From NCBI GenBank assembly GCA_910579015.1, contig CAJTRO010000031.1, positions 1 through 44,375 on the forward strand: a DNA stretch of 44,375 nucleotides, in the 5' to 3' direction. This document shows positions 8,864 through 18,077 of this stretch, piece by piece; position 1 is the stretch's first letter, and each line of letters opens with the position of its first letter. The position numbers were made by a program, and so were the translations under genes. The DNA comes from an uncultured Dorea sp. (GTDB taxonomy: Bacteria; Bacillota_A; Clostridia; Lachnospirales; Lachnospiraceae). The notes below the pieces were generated by a model that was not told where the DNA came from, made no database searches, and worked only from the letters and a program-made list of their open reading frames with translations.

Positions 8864-8892
8864 TTGCATTTTCTACAAGTATACGCTACAAT
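8864..8892 (+). promoter_or_regulatory. Sigma-A promoter of the Crp/Fnr-type regulator
   Basis: TTGCAT (8864-8869), a 17-bp spacer, TACAAT (8887-8892). It lies about 40 bases before the start codon in the MATE/regulator divergent region. Confidence 0.65.
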
Positions 8893-8935
8893 GATTAGGA
8901 AAAACCGGACACATGTCTTGTTGGAGAGAAAATAT

Positions 8936-9601
8936 ATGAAAAGATTCTATGATAAAGATCTCGTTGAAACCTATTTGAAGCAGACAAAATATGAATCCAT
9001 AATGAGCGGCTTACAGGAATATTTATTTGTTGCACAATACGAAAAAGGCGAGTTTGTTACCATGCCATTACAGCAAGAACATTTTTTCCAGATTATAGTT
9101 CAAGGCTCGGTAAATATCTATTTTATCAGAGATGATGGATCGGTATATTCTCTTGCAAATGGCAGGGAGGATTATTTGCTCGGCGAAATGGAACTCTTCC
9201 CACACCAGTTAAGCAATGTCTATGCAGAATCAAATGATGATGTGATCTGTCTTGCTTTGTCTATCGAAGCAAGCAAAAATGTACTACTGGAAAATTGCAA
9301 GTTTTTGCAATTGATATGTGAATCTTTAACACAAAAAATGGAATCTGTCACAACACTCGATGCTGCCCCTGCAAGTTTAAAGCAGCGTGTTCTGACTTAC
9401 ATGAAGTATAAATGCAGCCTGGGAGAACTAAGAGGCTTGCAACAGGCTGCATTTCACTTAAATTGCAGCACCCGCCAACTACAACGGATCCTTAATCAGT
9501 ATGAAGTTGACGGAATTGTGATCAAAACTGGAAAAGGAACCTACAAACTTACTTTCTCCACATTGTTTCATCAAAACAGTAATACCAGTACATGTAATTG
9601 A
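8936..9601 (+). CDS. Crp/Fnr family transcriptional regulator
   Basis: Predicted DNA-binding regulator, 221 residues. Residues about 20-120 form a cyclic-nucleotide-binding-type beta barrel (YEKGEFVTMPLQQEHFFQII, then GSVNIYF and LLGEMELF). A dimerisation helix and a winged helix-turn-helix follow (LQQAAFHLNCSTRQLQRILNQY). No cysteine set for an Fnr iron-sulfur cluster is seen, so the effector is unknown. The ATG at 8936 is chosen because GGAG precedes it by nine bases and it follows the promoter at 8864-8892; the in-frame extension upstream overlaps the MATE gene and promoter. The last codons run into a scrap of a PDDEXK/AAA gene, so its natural C-terminus may have been altered. Likely controls the divergent MATE gene (inference from arrangement). 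Confidence 0.82.
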   Translation: MKRFYDKDLVETYLKQTKYESIMSGLQEYLFVAQYEKGEFVTMPLQQEHFFQIIVQGSVNIYFIRDDGSVYSLANGREDYLLGEMELFPHQLSNVYAESNDDVICLALSIEASKNVLLENCKFLQLICESLTQKMESVTTLDAAPASLKQRVLTYMKYKCSLGELRGLQQAAFHLNCSTRQLQRILNQYEVDGIVIKTGKGTYKLTFSTLFHQNSNTSTCN

Positions 9602-9635
9602 ACTAAAATGGGAGAAATCTGTAAATAGTCCGATA
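9585..9635 (+). pseudogene. Remnant of a second PDDEXK/AAA-ATPase gene (nuclease motif only)
   Basis: The bases at 9597-9623 match 11054-11080 inside the adjacent full-length gene at 25 of 27 positions. Read in the same sense they give PVHVIELKWEKSVNSPI, the counterpart of the PDDEXK core ALVIELKWDKTVEGAI. It overlaps the stop of the regulator in another frame and stops short of the next ribosome binding site. It is best read as the scar of a tandem paralogue mostly lost by recombination. Confidence 0.7.
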
Positions 9636-9652
9636 GAAAGGAGGCTATTCTT

Positions 9653-11287
9653 ATGGGAATCTACTTAAATCCGGGCAACAGAAGTTTTCAGATGTCACTC
9701 AACTCCAAGATATACGTCGACAAAAGTAATCTAATCGCATATACGAATTCCGTCATCAACACAGAACAGCGCTTTGTCTGCGTAAGCCGGCCAAGGCGTT
9801 TTGGGAAATCTGTGACTGCCGCAATGCTGTCAGCCTATTATGGGCAGTCAGCAGACAGCGCGCTGTTTGAACATCTGGCTGTCGCCACGAATGACAGCTA
9901 CAAGGAACATCTGAATCAGTACAATGTTATATTTCTGAATATACAGCAGTTTTTAAGCCGTACCCATGATATTACCGCAATGCAGTCGTTAATATCAGAC
10001 TATCTGATCAGAGAACTGACACACACATATACAGATATTAACTTTTTTAATGATTCGGATCTAACAGGATGCCTGTTGGATATTTTTGCTGAAACGAATA
10101 TCCCTTTCGTCTTTATCATTGATGAATGGGACTGCATTTTCAGAGAATATAAGAATGACACTCATTCCCAGAGACTTTACCTTGATTTTATCCGTAATCT
10201 CCTGAAGGACCAGCCTTACGTGGCTCTTGCGTATATGACAGGGATACTTCCAATCAAAAAATACGGAACACATTCCGCGCTGAATATGTTTGATGAATTT
10301 TCTATGACAAATCCCGGACCACTGGCTTCTTTCGTAGGATTTACTGATCAGGAAGTTAAGAAGCTCTGCAATGATCATCAGATGGACTACGAAGAAATGA
10401 GGCGGATGTATGACGGCTATTGTTTCGAAGGCACGACGCATGTCTACAGCCCTCGTTCTGTAGTAAGTGCAATATTGACGCACAGCTATGACAATTTCTG
10501 GAATAAGACCGAGACATTCGCCGCTCTTAGGGATTACATTATCCTGAATTTCAAGGGACTTCGTGATATCGTTACGGAACTCCTTGCCGGGGCACGTAAA
10601 AAAATCAACACTACTACCTTTACAAATGATATGACAACATTCTCTTCTGCTGATGATGTTCTTACATTGCTGATTCATCTGGGATATCTGGGGTATGATT
10701 TCAAGACAAAGGAGGTATTTATCCCTAACTCAGAGATTTTCTCTGAATTCTGTAACGCTGTTGAATCTGCGGGATGGGATAATATTACAGATGCTGTTAA
10801 AAAATCAGAAGCATTATTAGCTGCAACCGTGAATGGAGATTCCGCCACTGTTGCAGCCGGACTTGAAGCCGCGCACATGGAAACCTCCATTCTGGCTTAC
10901 AATGATGAGAATGCACTCTCATGTACAATAGCTCTTGCATATTACAGTGCCAGAGAATACTATTCCTCCTTTAGAGAACTGCCGACAGGGAAAGGATTCG
11001 CCGATATTGTATATATTCCAAGAAAAACTCATCCCGATAAACCAGCGCTTGTCATTGAACTAAAATGGGACAAAACTGTAGAGGGAGCAATCAGACAAAT
11101 CAAAGACAAATGTTACGTCGAATCACTAAAAGACTATCACGGCAGTTTGCTTCTCGTTGGAGTGAATTACGACCTTAAAACCAAGAAGCATCAATGTATG
11201 ATCGAATCCTTACAGTATCCTGCTGCGACAGCTTCACCTGTGACAACTGACAAAAGATCCGACAGAGAGAAAATAAAAGGGAAATAG
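9653..11287 (+). CDS. AAA-ATPase-like / PDDEXK nuclease fusion protein (PF09820-PF08011 type)
   Basis: 544-residue protein of a family abundant in gut Bacteroidetes and Lachnospiraceae; biological role unknown. The N-terminal domain has the family opening MGIYLNPGNRSFQ, a P-loop in SRPRRFGKSV (about 45-54) and a Walker B-like FVFIIDEWDCIF (about 150-161). The C-terminal PDDEXK domain shows FADIVYIPRK (active Asp) and VIELKWDK (E-x-K) near 450-475. AAGGAGG is eight bases before the ATG. It stands alone, without a recognisable toxin, antitoxin or defence partner. A paralogue lacking the nuclease half lies at 40091-41038 and a scrap of another at 9585-9635, suggesting a family that duplicates and decays. 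Confidence 0.85.
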   Translation: MGIYLNPGNRSFQMSLNSKIYVDKSNLIAYTNSVINTEQRFVCVSRPRRFGKSVTAAMLSAYYGQSADSALFEHLAVATNDSYKEHLNQYNVIFLNIQQFLSRTHDITAMQSLISDYLIRELTHTYTDINFFNDSDLTGCLLDIFAETNIPFVFIIDEWDCIFREYKNDTHSQRLYLDFIRNLLKDQPYVALAYMTGILPIKKYGTHSALNMFDEFSMTNPGPLASFVGFTDQEVKKLCNDHQMDYEEMRRMYDGYCFEGTTHVYSPRSVVSAILTHSYDNFWNKTETFAALRDYIILNFKGLRDIVTELLAGARKKINTTTFTNDMTTFSSADDVLTLLIHLGYLGYDFKTKEVFIPNSEIFSEFCNAVESAGWDNITDAVKKSEALLAATVNGDSATVAAGLEAAHMETSILAYNDENALSCTIALAYYSAREYYSSFRELPTGKGFADIVYIPRKTHPDKPALVIELKWDKTVEGAIRQIKDKCYVESLKDYHGSLLLVGVNYDLKTKKHQCMIESLQYPAATASPVTTDKRSDREKIKGK

Positions 11288-11312
11288 ATTTTTGTATCTT
11301 TGTTATCTTTTT

Positions 11313-11341
11313 ATGGTGCGCCATTCAAAACGGCGCACCAT
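11313..11341. repeat. Perfect 10-bp inverted repeat between convergent genes
   Basis: ATGGTGCGCC (11313-11322) and GGCGCACCAT (11332-11341) form a perfect stem with a 9-base loop. It is placed where a shared terminator would be, but the T-run lies upstream on the plus strand and neither strand has a U-tract after the stem, so termination would be non-canonical. Confidence 0.6.
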
Positions 11342-11346
11342 CTCTG

Positions 11347-12396
11347 TTACTCTAATTTCAGATCCCCCTCTTTGATCCACCCAATCTTTCTGAGCACATT
11401 TCCTACAATCAGCGAAATCACACCCGGCAGGATGAAACTGACCATGACCAGCCCGATCCAGTCCATCGCAGTAATAGCGCTCTTCGTCCCTGCCGCAATA
11501 TCGCCAAGCCATCCTGTATATACTCCGATCTGCCCGACCAGACCACAGGTGCCCATACCGGATGAAACAGGAGTTCCGTTCATCTGCAACTTAAACAGCC
11601 AGGTTGCAGCCGGGCCGGCAACAGCCGAGGCTGCGATCGGCGGAATCCAGATTCTGGGATTCCTGACAATATTCCCCATCTGGAGCATAGATGTTCCAAG
11701 CCCCTGAGACACCAGACCGCCCCACTTATTTTCCTTGAAACTCATGACCGCGAATCCCACCATATTCGCACAGCACCCTGCTACTGCCGCACCGCCCGCA
11801 AGCCCCGTCAGTGACAATGCGGCACAGATTGCCGCAGAAGAGATCGGAAGCGTAAGCGCGATCCCCACGAGTACAGATACGATAATCCCCATCAGGAAGG
11901 GTTGCAGATCTGTCGCCCACATGATGAGCGCTCCCACGGAACTGGCGGCGGCGCCGATACCCGGGGCAAGGAACGAAGACAATGCCACACCCACAAAAAT
12001 AGTCACAAAAGGAGTTACAAGGATATCTATCTTCGTCTCCTTCGAGACTAATTTACCACATTCCGTTGCCAGTATTGCAATGATCAGAACCGCAAGCGGT
12101 CCGCCGGCACCGCCAAGCTCATTGGCCGCACCGCCCACCGCGGCCAGAGAAAACAGTACAAGCGGAGGCGCCTGCAAGGCAAATCCGATCGAAACTGCCA
12201 TAGCTGGTCCCGCCATACTGGCGGCATATGTACCGACTGTGACCAGATATTCAAGAGCGGTCTGCTGCCCCAGTGTCTTAATGATCGTACCAATCAAGAG
12301 CGAACAGAACAGGCCCTGCGCCATTGCACCGAGGCAGTCTACACCATAGCGTTTAAAAGAGAACAAGATATTTTTTCTTTTTAGAAATTCTTTCAT
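11347..12396 (-). CDS. PfoR-type PTS transporter subunit IIC (COG3641)
   Basis: Integral membrane protein of 349 residues with about nine to ten glycine/alanine-rich hydrophobic segments, matching the PTS_EIIC_2 / PfoR family (for example GAGGPLAVLIIAILATECGKL and GLAGGAAVAGCCANMVGFAV). No EIIA or EIIB gene is nearby, so a role in sugar phosphotransfer is uncertain; PfoR was first named as a perfringolysin-linked regulator and its transport substrate is unknown. The ribosome binding site is weak (AAGGCTGG about nine bases upstream). A possible promoter lies at 12431-12459. Confidence 0.82.
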   Translation of the reverse strand: MKEFLKRKNILFSFKRYGVDCLGAMAQGLFCSLLIGTIIKTLGQQTALEYLVTVGTYAASMAGPAMAVSIGFALQAPPLVLFSLAAVGGAANELGGAGGPLAVLIIAILATECGKLVSKETKIDILVTPFVTIFVGVALSSFLAPGIGAAASSVGALIMWATDLQPFLMGIIVSVLVGIALTLPISSAAICAALSLTGLAGGAAVAGCCANMVGFAVMSFKENKWGGLVSQGLGTSMLQMGNIVRNPRIWIPPIAASAVAGPAATWLFKLQMNGTPVSSGMGTCGLVGQIGVYTGWLGDIAAGTKSAITAMDWIGLVMVSFILPGVISLIVGNVLRKIGWIKEGDLKLE

Positions 12397-12430
12397 GTTA
12401 ATTACCAGCCTTTTTATTTATAGTTTAGTC

Positions 12431-12459
12431 CTATAAATTTATTCTACCATAGGCGTCAA
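12431..12459 (-). promoter_or_regulatory. Candidate promoter for the PTS IIC gene
   Basis: Minus strand TTGACG (12459-12454), a 17-bp spacer, TTATAG (12436-12431). The -10 is a poor match, so this is tentative. Confidence 0.4.
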
Positions 12460-12492
12460 GCATCTACAATGAAACAGCAATTAATAAAGAGA

Positions 12493-13851
12493 TCATTTCC
12501 CCAAATCAAAAGCCATACGCCCGCAAAGATATATTGGTATAGAATATCTCTTTCCTGATACTCCGCCATACGTATTTTTCAAAAGATAGACATAATCAAG
12601 CCTTCCCCGCTCCAGCAAAGCATTGGCTGTAACCGGCTGATTCTTCCCCCGCTTTACCTCCACCCCGTAATTCCGATTATCCACCCGGCTTCTCACATAG
12701 AAATCAAGCTCACCGCTTGTCTTCTTATCAGTTGCAAACCATGGCGCCTGACCGGCAATCTCCTGTCTACAGATTCTCTGCACCAGATCAAGATAAACAA
12801 AATTCTCACACAGAACCCCTTCGACCACCTCATCCGGCTCTCCTGTCAGTCTCAGGAAATGCCCTGCAATTCCAAGATCATTAAAATAGTAACGGCAATT
12901 ATCCACGATATCCAGATTACTGCAATCCACACTCATACTGCAATAGCCGATCTGATGTGATAAATACAACCAGCTTATTGCATAATTAGTCATTCTTTTC
13001 GAAATTCTTTCGCTCTCCTCTTTGAAAATAATCTTAGACAAGTCAGTAGTAAGATCTGATGTCCCCCTTTTCTCTTTTAAGAGGGAAACCGCAATGGACG
13101 AAAAAACCTTCTCAAACATCTCCAATTCCAGCGGACCTTCAAAATATCTCGAAGACTCCTTCACAAAGGTCCGGATCAGACGGCCTATGACCGCCGTACA
13201 TTCTGGAATACTCCGGGTATCCAGATATGTGGTCACGACCTCCGGATATCCCCCTATCTGCAAGTAGATCATAAAATATGATCTCAGCTCATCATATACC
13301 GCGTGATCGGACGCCCCGTATAATTCCACCATATCATACAGCTCTCTTCTGCCAAACGCATCCAGAAATTCTGGGAACGTAAGCGTCGTCATAGTTAACG
13401 GCAGCACATCTCCTGCCGAAATAAAATATTCCTTCTCACGGGTTTTCCCAAGATATGAACCGGTCACAACGAAATGAGCTCTAAAATTTCTGGCAAATTC
13501 TCTGATCCGGCTATATACGACCGCCGATTCCTGTATCTCATCAATAACAATCAATAATTCATCGCTGTCGATAAAATCCGGATCAAATAACTGAAACGCC
13601 TTATAAACCGGATTCTCTTCCCTCTTCTGCCCCGGCTCCCAGGCCGCGGCTTTCTCCAGACACAACAAAAAATCCCTGCCGGCAGAGCCGATCATGTTAA
13701 TATAGATATACTGCTTGTACTCCTGTCTTGCAAATTTATCTAAAATGTATGTCTTCCCGACCTGCCTTGCACCTTCAAGCTCCAATACCTTATGGTTCTC
13801 ACGGCTCTTCCATGCAAGCAGATCCTGATAAATATCTCTCTTTAAATCCAT
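12493..13851 (-). CDS. AAA_14 ATPase with DUF4143 domain
   Basis: 452-residue P-loop ATPase of the AAA_14/DUF4143 family, widespread in Clostridia; cellular role not established. Walker A is GARQVGKT (27-34) and Walker B LLIVIDEIQES (Asp about 104, Glu about 105). ARNFRAHFVVTGSYLG is the conserved sensor region. The C-terminal DUF4143 part shows SGELDFYVR and YGVEVKRGK, a pattern like a PDDEXK fold. GGGAGG precedes the ATG by six bases. It appears monocistronic and its upstream side borders the 40-bp repeat that opens the 5.6-kb cassette. Confidence 0.85.
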   Translation of the reverse strand: MDLKRDIYQDLLAWKSRENHKVLELEGARQVGKTYILDKFARQEYKQYIYINMIGSAGRDFLLCLEKAAAWEPGQKREENPVYKAFQLFDPDFIDSDELLIVIDEIQESAVVYSRIREFARNFRAHFVVTGSYLGKTREKEYFISAGDVLPLTMTTLTFPEFLDAFGRRELYDMVELYGASDHAVYDELRSYFMIYLQIGGYPEVVTTYLDTRSIPECTAVIGRLIRTFVKESSRYFEGPLELEMFEKVFSSIAVSLLKEKRGTSDLTTDLSKIIFKEESERISKRMTNYAISWLYLSHQIGYCSMSVDCSNLDIVDNCRYYFNDLGIAGHFLRLTGEPDEVVEGVLCENFVYLDLVQRICRQEIAGQAPWFATDKKTSGELDFYVRSRVDNRNYGVEVKRGKNQPVTANALLERGRLDYVYLLKNTYGGVSGKRYSIPIYLCGRMAFDLGK

Positions 13852-14179
13852 ACTTCACCTCCCGCAGACCGTCCCGAAACAGCTTTCCAGAAGACGCACG
13901 CCTCAATTTGCCGGCAATCTTTCGGAAAGCAATATCTGCATCTCATAAAGTTATTATAGAAGATTCACTATTGGAACACAATGAATAATTTATAAATCCC
14001 TTCCTTAACCCGACGCAATAGTGGTATATTGACTTATACAACAGACACAGAACACAGCAAAAAAAGGAATCTTCCACCATTGAAAGACTCCATTTCTCTG
14101 TCAAATATGCCCGCTTTATATTCTTCGTATCTTCTGACTGTCAATCAGATTCCACCTCATAACAATGTTGATAACAATT
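13852..14179. other. Gene-free stretch holding the left 40-bp repeat
   Basis: 328 bases without a convincing gene. It contains the start region of the DUF4143 gene on its left, one copy of the 40-bp repeat (13989-14028), and beyond it a segment that loosely resembles the CapA-gene leader after the right repeat (CAGA...AGAACACA...AAA). The bases before the NhaC stop hold only short weak stems, no convincing terminator. Confidence 0.7.
13989..14028 (+). repeat. Left copy of a perfect 40-bp direct repeat
   Basis: Identical over 40 bp to 19592-19631. It begins TTTATAAATCCC and ends AATAGTGGTATA. Here the end reads TGGTATATT, an extended -10-like sequence pointing right, but no gene follows it on the plus strand, so it looks like an orphaned promoter end. 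Confidence 0.95.
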
Positions 14180-15643
14180 TTATAAACCAGAAACAGCTTT
14201 CTGTCTTTCCACATCTTGCTCCAGTCTTTCCGTCACATCAACGTATCCTTCATCATCATAAATTTTCTCTATCTTAAATTTAACTGCCGCATAAATGATG
14301 ACGATAACTGGCGTTATATACAACAATGGAATATAAGGTATAAAAGAAGTTGCACTTACCCCTAATGCACCTGCACAAAAAAGCGCATTATTATTCCAGG
14401 GTATCAATGCTCCATAGGTTCCTCCGGCCTCCAGATCTCTTGAACAGTTCTTGGGTTGCAGATTATACTTTTTATACACCGGCCCCATCAGTGTCCCGGT
14501 CATTACTATCGCAAAATTCTGGCTGAGTGCAACAGCATTTCCCACAATGCCTAAAATAATCGTCAATGTTGTGACACCCGCCACACTATGAACGTGCCTT
14601 ATCATTGTATTTGCAATTACTTCCAGGACTTTCATATGATTTAACATTCCTGCGACATTGAACCCAAACAGTGTAATCCCTACCAAACTCCACATGCTTT
14701 GTATCCCGCCTCTGTTCACCAACGTCGAAAGCATCTCATTACTCGTCTCAAGGCTGTATCCGCTGTAAAAGCAGTTAAAAGCCACAGATATATCTAATCC
14801 CTGATAGAATATCGCCACTATGATCCCGCTCATTGCACCTGCTAAAATAGTCAACAGCGCCGGCAGTTTGCATAACAACATCGCAACCGTAATGATCAAC
14901 GGTATAAAAGCCCAAAAGCCAAGCTTAAAGTTAGACTCAATCCCCTCTAGCATAAGATTCACTTCTGGCGAATCAATCTGGCCTCCATAGTTCAAACCCA
15001 TCACTCCAAAGAAAACGACGCTGATGAGATAGGCCGGAATCTGATCATACACCATATGTTTGATATGCCAGAATATATTTACTTCGCTGATCGAAGAAGC
15101 CAAAATAGTTGTATCTGACATCGGCGACATCTTATCTCCAAAGAACGCACCGCATATGACAGCTCCTGCGGTAACAGGCGCGGGAATTCCGAGACTGTTT
15201 CCAATTCCCATCATTGCAACACCCGCCGTTCCTGCCGCGCCATAAGACGTACCGCTTAACAGCGCAACTACTGAACATAGCAGCATTGCAGTGACAAGGA
15301 AAATCTTTGGGCTGATTATCTTAATCCCATAATAGATAACAACCGGCGTTGTTCCCGCCGCAATCCACCCGCTGATCAGCGCTCCCACTGAAAGCATGAT
15401 AAACACGGTAGGCAGAGCTTTATTGGTGAATTTAATCGCAATATCTTCCAACTCTGTTGCAGAAAATCCATAGTAAATCCCAATTGGTATCAATACCACC
15501 CAGAGCATTAAAAACATAGAGCCCATATCTCCGTCGAACACGACTTTCTGTACAGAAATTGCCGCTGCGATAGCCAGAAAGATCAAGATGGCAGGTATTA
15601 GTTTCATTTCTTGTTTATTTTGTACATTACGTTCTATCTTCAT
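14180..15643 (-). CDS. NhaC family Na+/H+ antiporter-like transporter
   Basis: Polytopic inner-membrane protein of 487 residues with about 11-12 helices. Family features include GTSYGAAGTAGVAMMGIGNSL and GAFFGDKMSPMSDTTILASS, the conserved polar motif of NhaC-type carriers, and LVNRGGIQSMW. The family includes proton/sodium antiporters and carriers such as the malate/lactate exchanger MleN. As the last gene of an amino-acid-handling operon it may import the substrate or export a product instead of serving pH homeostasis. AGGAGG is six bases from the ATG; 14 bp separate it from the racemase gene. Confidence 0.85.
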   Translation of the reverse strand: MKIERNVQNKQEMKLIPAILIFLAIAAAISVQKVVFDGDMGSMFLMLWVVLIPIGIYYGFSATELEDIAIKFTNKALPTVFIMLSVGALISGWIAAGTTPVVIYYGIKIISPKIFLVTAMLLCSVVALLSGTSYGAAGTAGVAMMGIGNSLGIPAPVTAGAVICGAFFGDKMSPMSDTTILASSISEVNIFWHIKHMVYDQIPAYLISVVFFGVMGLNYGGQIDSPEVNLMLEGIESNFKLGFWAFIPLIITVAMLLCKLPALLTILAGAMSGIIVAIFYQGLDISVAFNCFYSGYSLETSNEMLSTLVNRGGIQSMWSLVGITLFGFNVAGMLNHMKVLEVIANTMIRHVHSVAGVTTLTIILGIVGNAVALSQNFAIVMTGTLMGPVYKKYNLQPKNCSRDLEAGGTYGALIPWNNNALFCAGALGVSATSFIPYIPLLYITPVIVIIYAAVKFKIEKIYDDEGYVDVTERLEQDVERQKAVSGL

Positions 15644-15657
15644 AAGCTTCCTCCTGC

Positions 15658-16785
15658 TTATTCATTGTTTAGATAAATCCTTGGGACTCTTGAAGCAAAT
15701 ATTGATGTGATCTCCGGTTCAGATGCATGACAAAGACCGGCAAACTCTCCCGCATACTGTTCTGTCTCTCCTTCTTTTCCCAATATAGTTACAATATCTC
15801 CTTCTTTTACATCCTCGATATCTGTCACATCCAAAATCGTATGATCACAGCATATCTTTCCGATTATCGGAACCTTGCGCCCATGGACTATCATTCCACC
15901 CGTATTGGAAAGCGCCCGGCGCAGCCCGTCAGCAAATCCTGCCGGCACAATCGCGATCCTGGTCTTACGTGTTGCAGCATACAACGCCCCATAACTGACA
16001 GAAGCTCCCTTTGGGATCTCTTTTACCTGTATAATTTTTGACTTCATGCTGAGACAATTTTCAACGCCATACGCTTTATATCTGGCAGGATTAACTCCAT
16101 AAAGCAAAGAACCGATTCTTATAAAGTCTCCCTGATATTCCTGGTAATTCATAAGTGGCTCTGAACAAAGACAATGCCGTTGTAAGCAAATCCCTCTCTT
16201 GTTCAATACACCAACAAATTTTTTAAATATATCAAGCTCACTTTTGTCCAGTTTCCTGCCCTCATCAGACAATCCTGCCGCCGTAATATGCGTATATATC
16301 CCCCTCACCTGGAATCCCGGTAATGCAATAAATTTCATAGCCTCTTTTACTGCTTCATCAAACCTGTCATTTACTACGATCCCCATCCGGCTAAGTCCGC
16401 AATCCAGTTTAATATGCGCTTTTAAAAATATTTTTTTTCTTACAAGTATATCCGAAATCTTTTTCGCATGAATATAATCTGCCATCGTAACAGTCAGACC
16501 GTAGTCTGCCGCTGATACGGCTTCCGAACTTTCAACCGGCATCATTACCAGAATCTCCGCTTTTATACCGGCTTTTCTTAATTCAACTGCTTCTTCAAGA
16601 AATGTCACCGCAAAATGCCGGCAGCCCGTCCGCTCAAGTCTTTTCGCAATCGGAACGGCACCAAGGCCATATGCGTCTGCTTTTACGACTGCTATAATAT
16701 CAGTATCATGAGACAGATTCCGTTTTATCTTTTTATAATTCCGGCCAATAACATCCAAATCTATTTCCATCCATGTGTACTTCAT
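15658..16785 (-). CDS. Alanine racemase family PLP enzyme (catabolic or amino-acid-specific)
   Basis: Fold-type III PLP enzyme of 375 residues that interconverts L- and D-amino acids, classically alanine. AVVKADAYGLGA (PLP Lys about 35) and VSYGALYAA (catalytic Tyr of the second base) are both present, as are PAGFADGLRR and CCDHTILDVT from the C-terminal beta domain. Its placement between a threonine-synthase-like lyase and a transporter suggests a catabolic racemase in this operon rather than the cell-wall enzyme, and substrate may be serine, alanine or another small amino acid. AAGGAAAA precedes the ATG. Start is 16 bp after the previous gene. Confidence 0.85.
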   Translation of the reverse strand: MKYTWMEIDLDVIGRNYKKIKRNLSHDTDIIAVVKADAYGLGAVPIAKRLERTGCRHFAVTFLEEAVELRKAGIKAEILVMMPVESSEAVSAADYGLTVTMADYIHAKKISDILVRKKIFLKAHIKLDCGLSRMGIVVNDRFDEAVKEAMKFIALPGFQVRGIYTHITAAGLSDEGRKLDKSELDIFKKFVGVLNKRGICLQRHCLCSEPLMNYQEYQGDFIRIGSLLYGVNPARYKAYGVENCLSMKSKIIQVKEIPKGASVSYGALYAATRKTRIAIVPAGFADGLRRALSNTGGMIVHGRKVPIIGKICCDHTILDVTDIEDVKEGDIVTILGKEGETEQYAGEFAGLCHASEPEITSIFASRVPRIYLNNE

Positions 16786-16801
16786 TGACTTTTCCTTATT
16801 T

Positions 16802-18061
16802 TTAAATGTTAAATCTGTAATAGTCTCTTAAAATATCCACAACAGAATCTAATTTTGAATCACTGTCCGGCACTTCTGGTAAATAAGATGATGTAACAGA
16901 CGTATCCTTAACCCCGCTTGCCGTAATCAGTAAAACCACCCGTTCTCCCGCTGTAATCCTGCCCTCTTCCACCAGCTTTTTACAGCCTGCATATGCCGCG
17001 GCCGATGCTGATTCGCAATATACACCCTCTTTTGCGGCAAGTTCCTTCTGTGCGGCGTTAAGCTCCTGATTATTCGAGAGAGCTGTGGCAATACCGTTGG
17101 ATTTCTTCAACGCATACAATGCATGATATGTTCCCCACACTGTAGACATAGATGAAGCGACACTTCCCCATCCCTCAACCGGATCAATGATTTCTTTTCC
17201 CGAATTATATGCCTTCGCAACGGGGCCATAATCCTCAACGGATACCATTTGCGGAATCTTCTCTATAAAACCCATTTCCTTTAGCTCCGAAAAGCCCTTC
17301 ATAATTCCAAACAATGCGTCTCCATAGCAGATCGGAACAACAATTTTATCCGGAAGCTCCTCCATCTGCCTGTATAATTCGTAGGCGATAATCTTGTAAC
17401 CTTCGATTGCCCAGGCGTTGCTTCCTACGATCGGAACAGTGTAATTTGTCGCCGGATACCAGCCATATTCATCCACCATCTGTTTTACGATCTTCCAACG
17501 GTCTGACACCGATTTTGCGCCTATCACGCCTGCACCGTAAATCTGCATAAAGGTTTCCAGTGTTTTATTTACCCCTTTTACAGTCATGATCACACAAGGC
17601 AGGCCGGCTTTTGCGGCAAAAGCCGCTCCTGACGCTCCATTATTGCCCGTCGACGCATAGATTACGCCCGGAGCGCCGGCCTCTATCGCTTTATTTATCA
17701 GAACCGCATTCAGTCTGTCCTTATGCCCCCATGTAGGATTTCTAGTCTCGTCTTTAATATACAATTCAATTCCCAGATCACTGCCAAGGCGGTCCAGCTT
17801 TGCCACCGCTGTATCTCCAACACCCAGGTCCGCCAATTTCCGTTTCCCTTTAAATGGAAGAAGCTCTCGATATGTTTCCAGTTTGTTGTCCGGAAACATC
17901 CTCAGAAACGTTTCCTTTCTGCCATCCGTTTTGGGAAGCTCATAAACAGGGGTTACATTGGAGACAAAATCGGATGTTTTACATTCCGGGCATCCCTCAA
18001 AAAAATCTTCACGGTCATGTATGTAACCACATTTTAAGCACCTTGACTTGCCAGTATACAT
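16802..18061 (-). CDS. PLP-dependent threonine-synthase/ammonia-lyase-like enzyme with N-terminal zinc ribbon
   Basis: Fold-type II PLP enzyme of 419 residues. The N-terminus has a rubredoxin-like C8-x2-C11 ... C24-x2-C27 ribbon. The catalytic domain carries the lysine region KDETRNPTWGHKDR (PLP Lys about 114; SFKDR in threonine synthases) and the loop ASTGNNGASGAAFAAKAGL. Threonine synthase would need O-phosphohomoserine, and nothing here suggests threonine biosynthesis. With RidA immediately upstream, which removes the 2-aminoacrylate-type enamines made by PLP beta-eliminases, and a racemase downstream, a degradative lyase or deaminase role fits better. That role is inference. AGGAG is six bases before the ATG. 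Confidence 0.8.
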   Translation of the reverse strand: MYTGKSRCLKCGYIHDREDFFEGCPECKTSDFVSNVTPVYELPKTDGRKETFLRMFPDNKLETYRELLPFKGKRKLADLGVGDTAVAKLDRLGSDLGIELYIKDETRNPTWGHKDRLNAVLINKAIEAGAPGVIYASTGNNGASGAAFAAKAGLPCVIMTVKGVNKTLETFMQIYGAGVIGAKSVSDRWKIVKQMVDEYGWYPATNYTVPIVGSNAWAIEGYKIIAYELYRQMEELPDKIVVPICYGDALFGIMKGFSELKEMGFIEKIPQMVSVEDYGPVAKAYNSGKEIIDPVEGWGSVASSMSTVWGTYHALYALKKSNGIATALSNNQELNAAQKELAAKEGVYCESASAAAYAGCKKLVEEGRITAGERVVLLITASGVKDTSVTSSYLPEVPDSDSKLDSVVDILRDYYRFNI

Positions 18062-18077
18062 TCCATTCTCCTTTCAA

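Noticed and set aside
9653..11287. Defence or toxin-antitoxin system built on the PDDEXK/AAA protein
   Set aside because: No partner gene, methylase or antitoxin is present, and the family is usually solitary; nothing in the sequence supports a defence role.
11313..11341. Classical intrinsic terminator
   Set aside because: The stem is perfect, but neither strand has a U-run after it; kept only as an inverted repeat.
16802..18061. Housekeeping threonine synthase
   Set aside because: No homoserine pathway genes are nearby, the lysine motif differs and ridA, a racemase and a transporter are cotranscribed; a catabolic role fits better.
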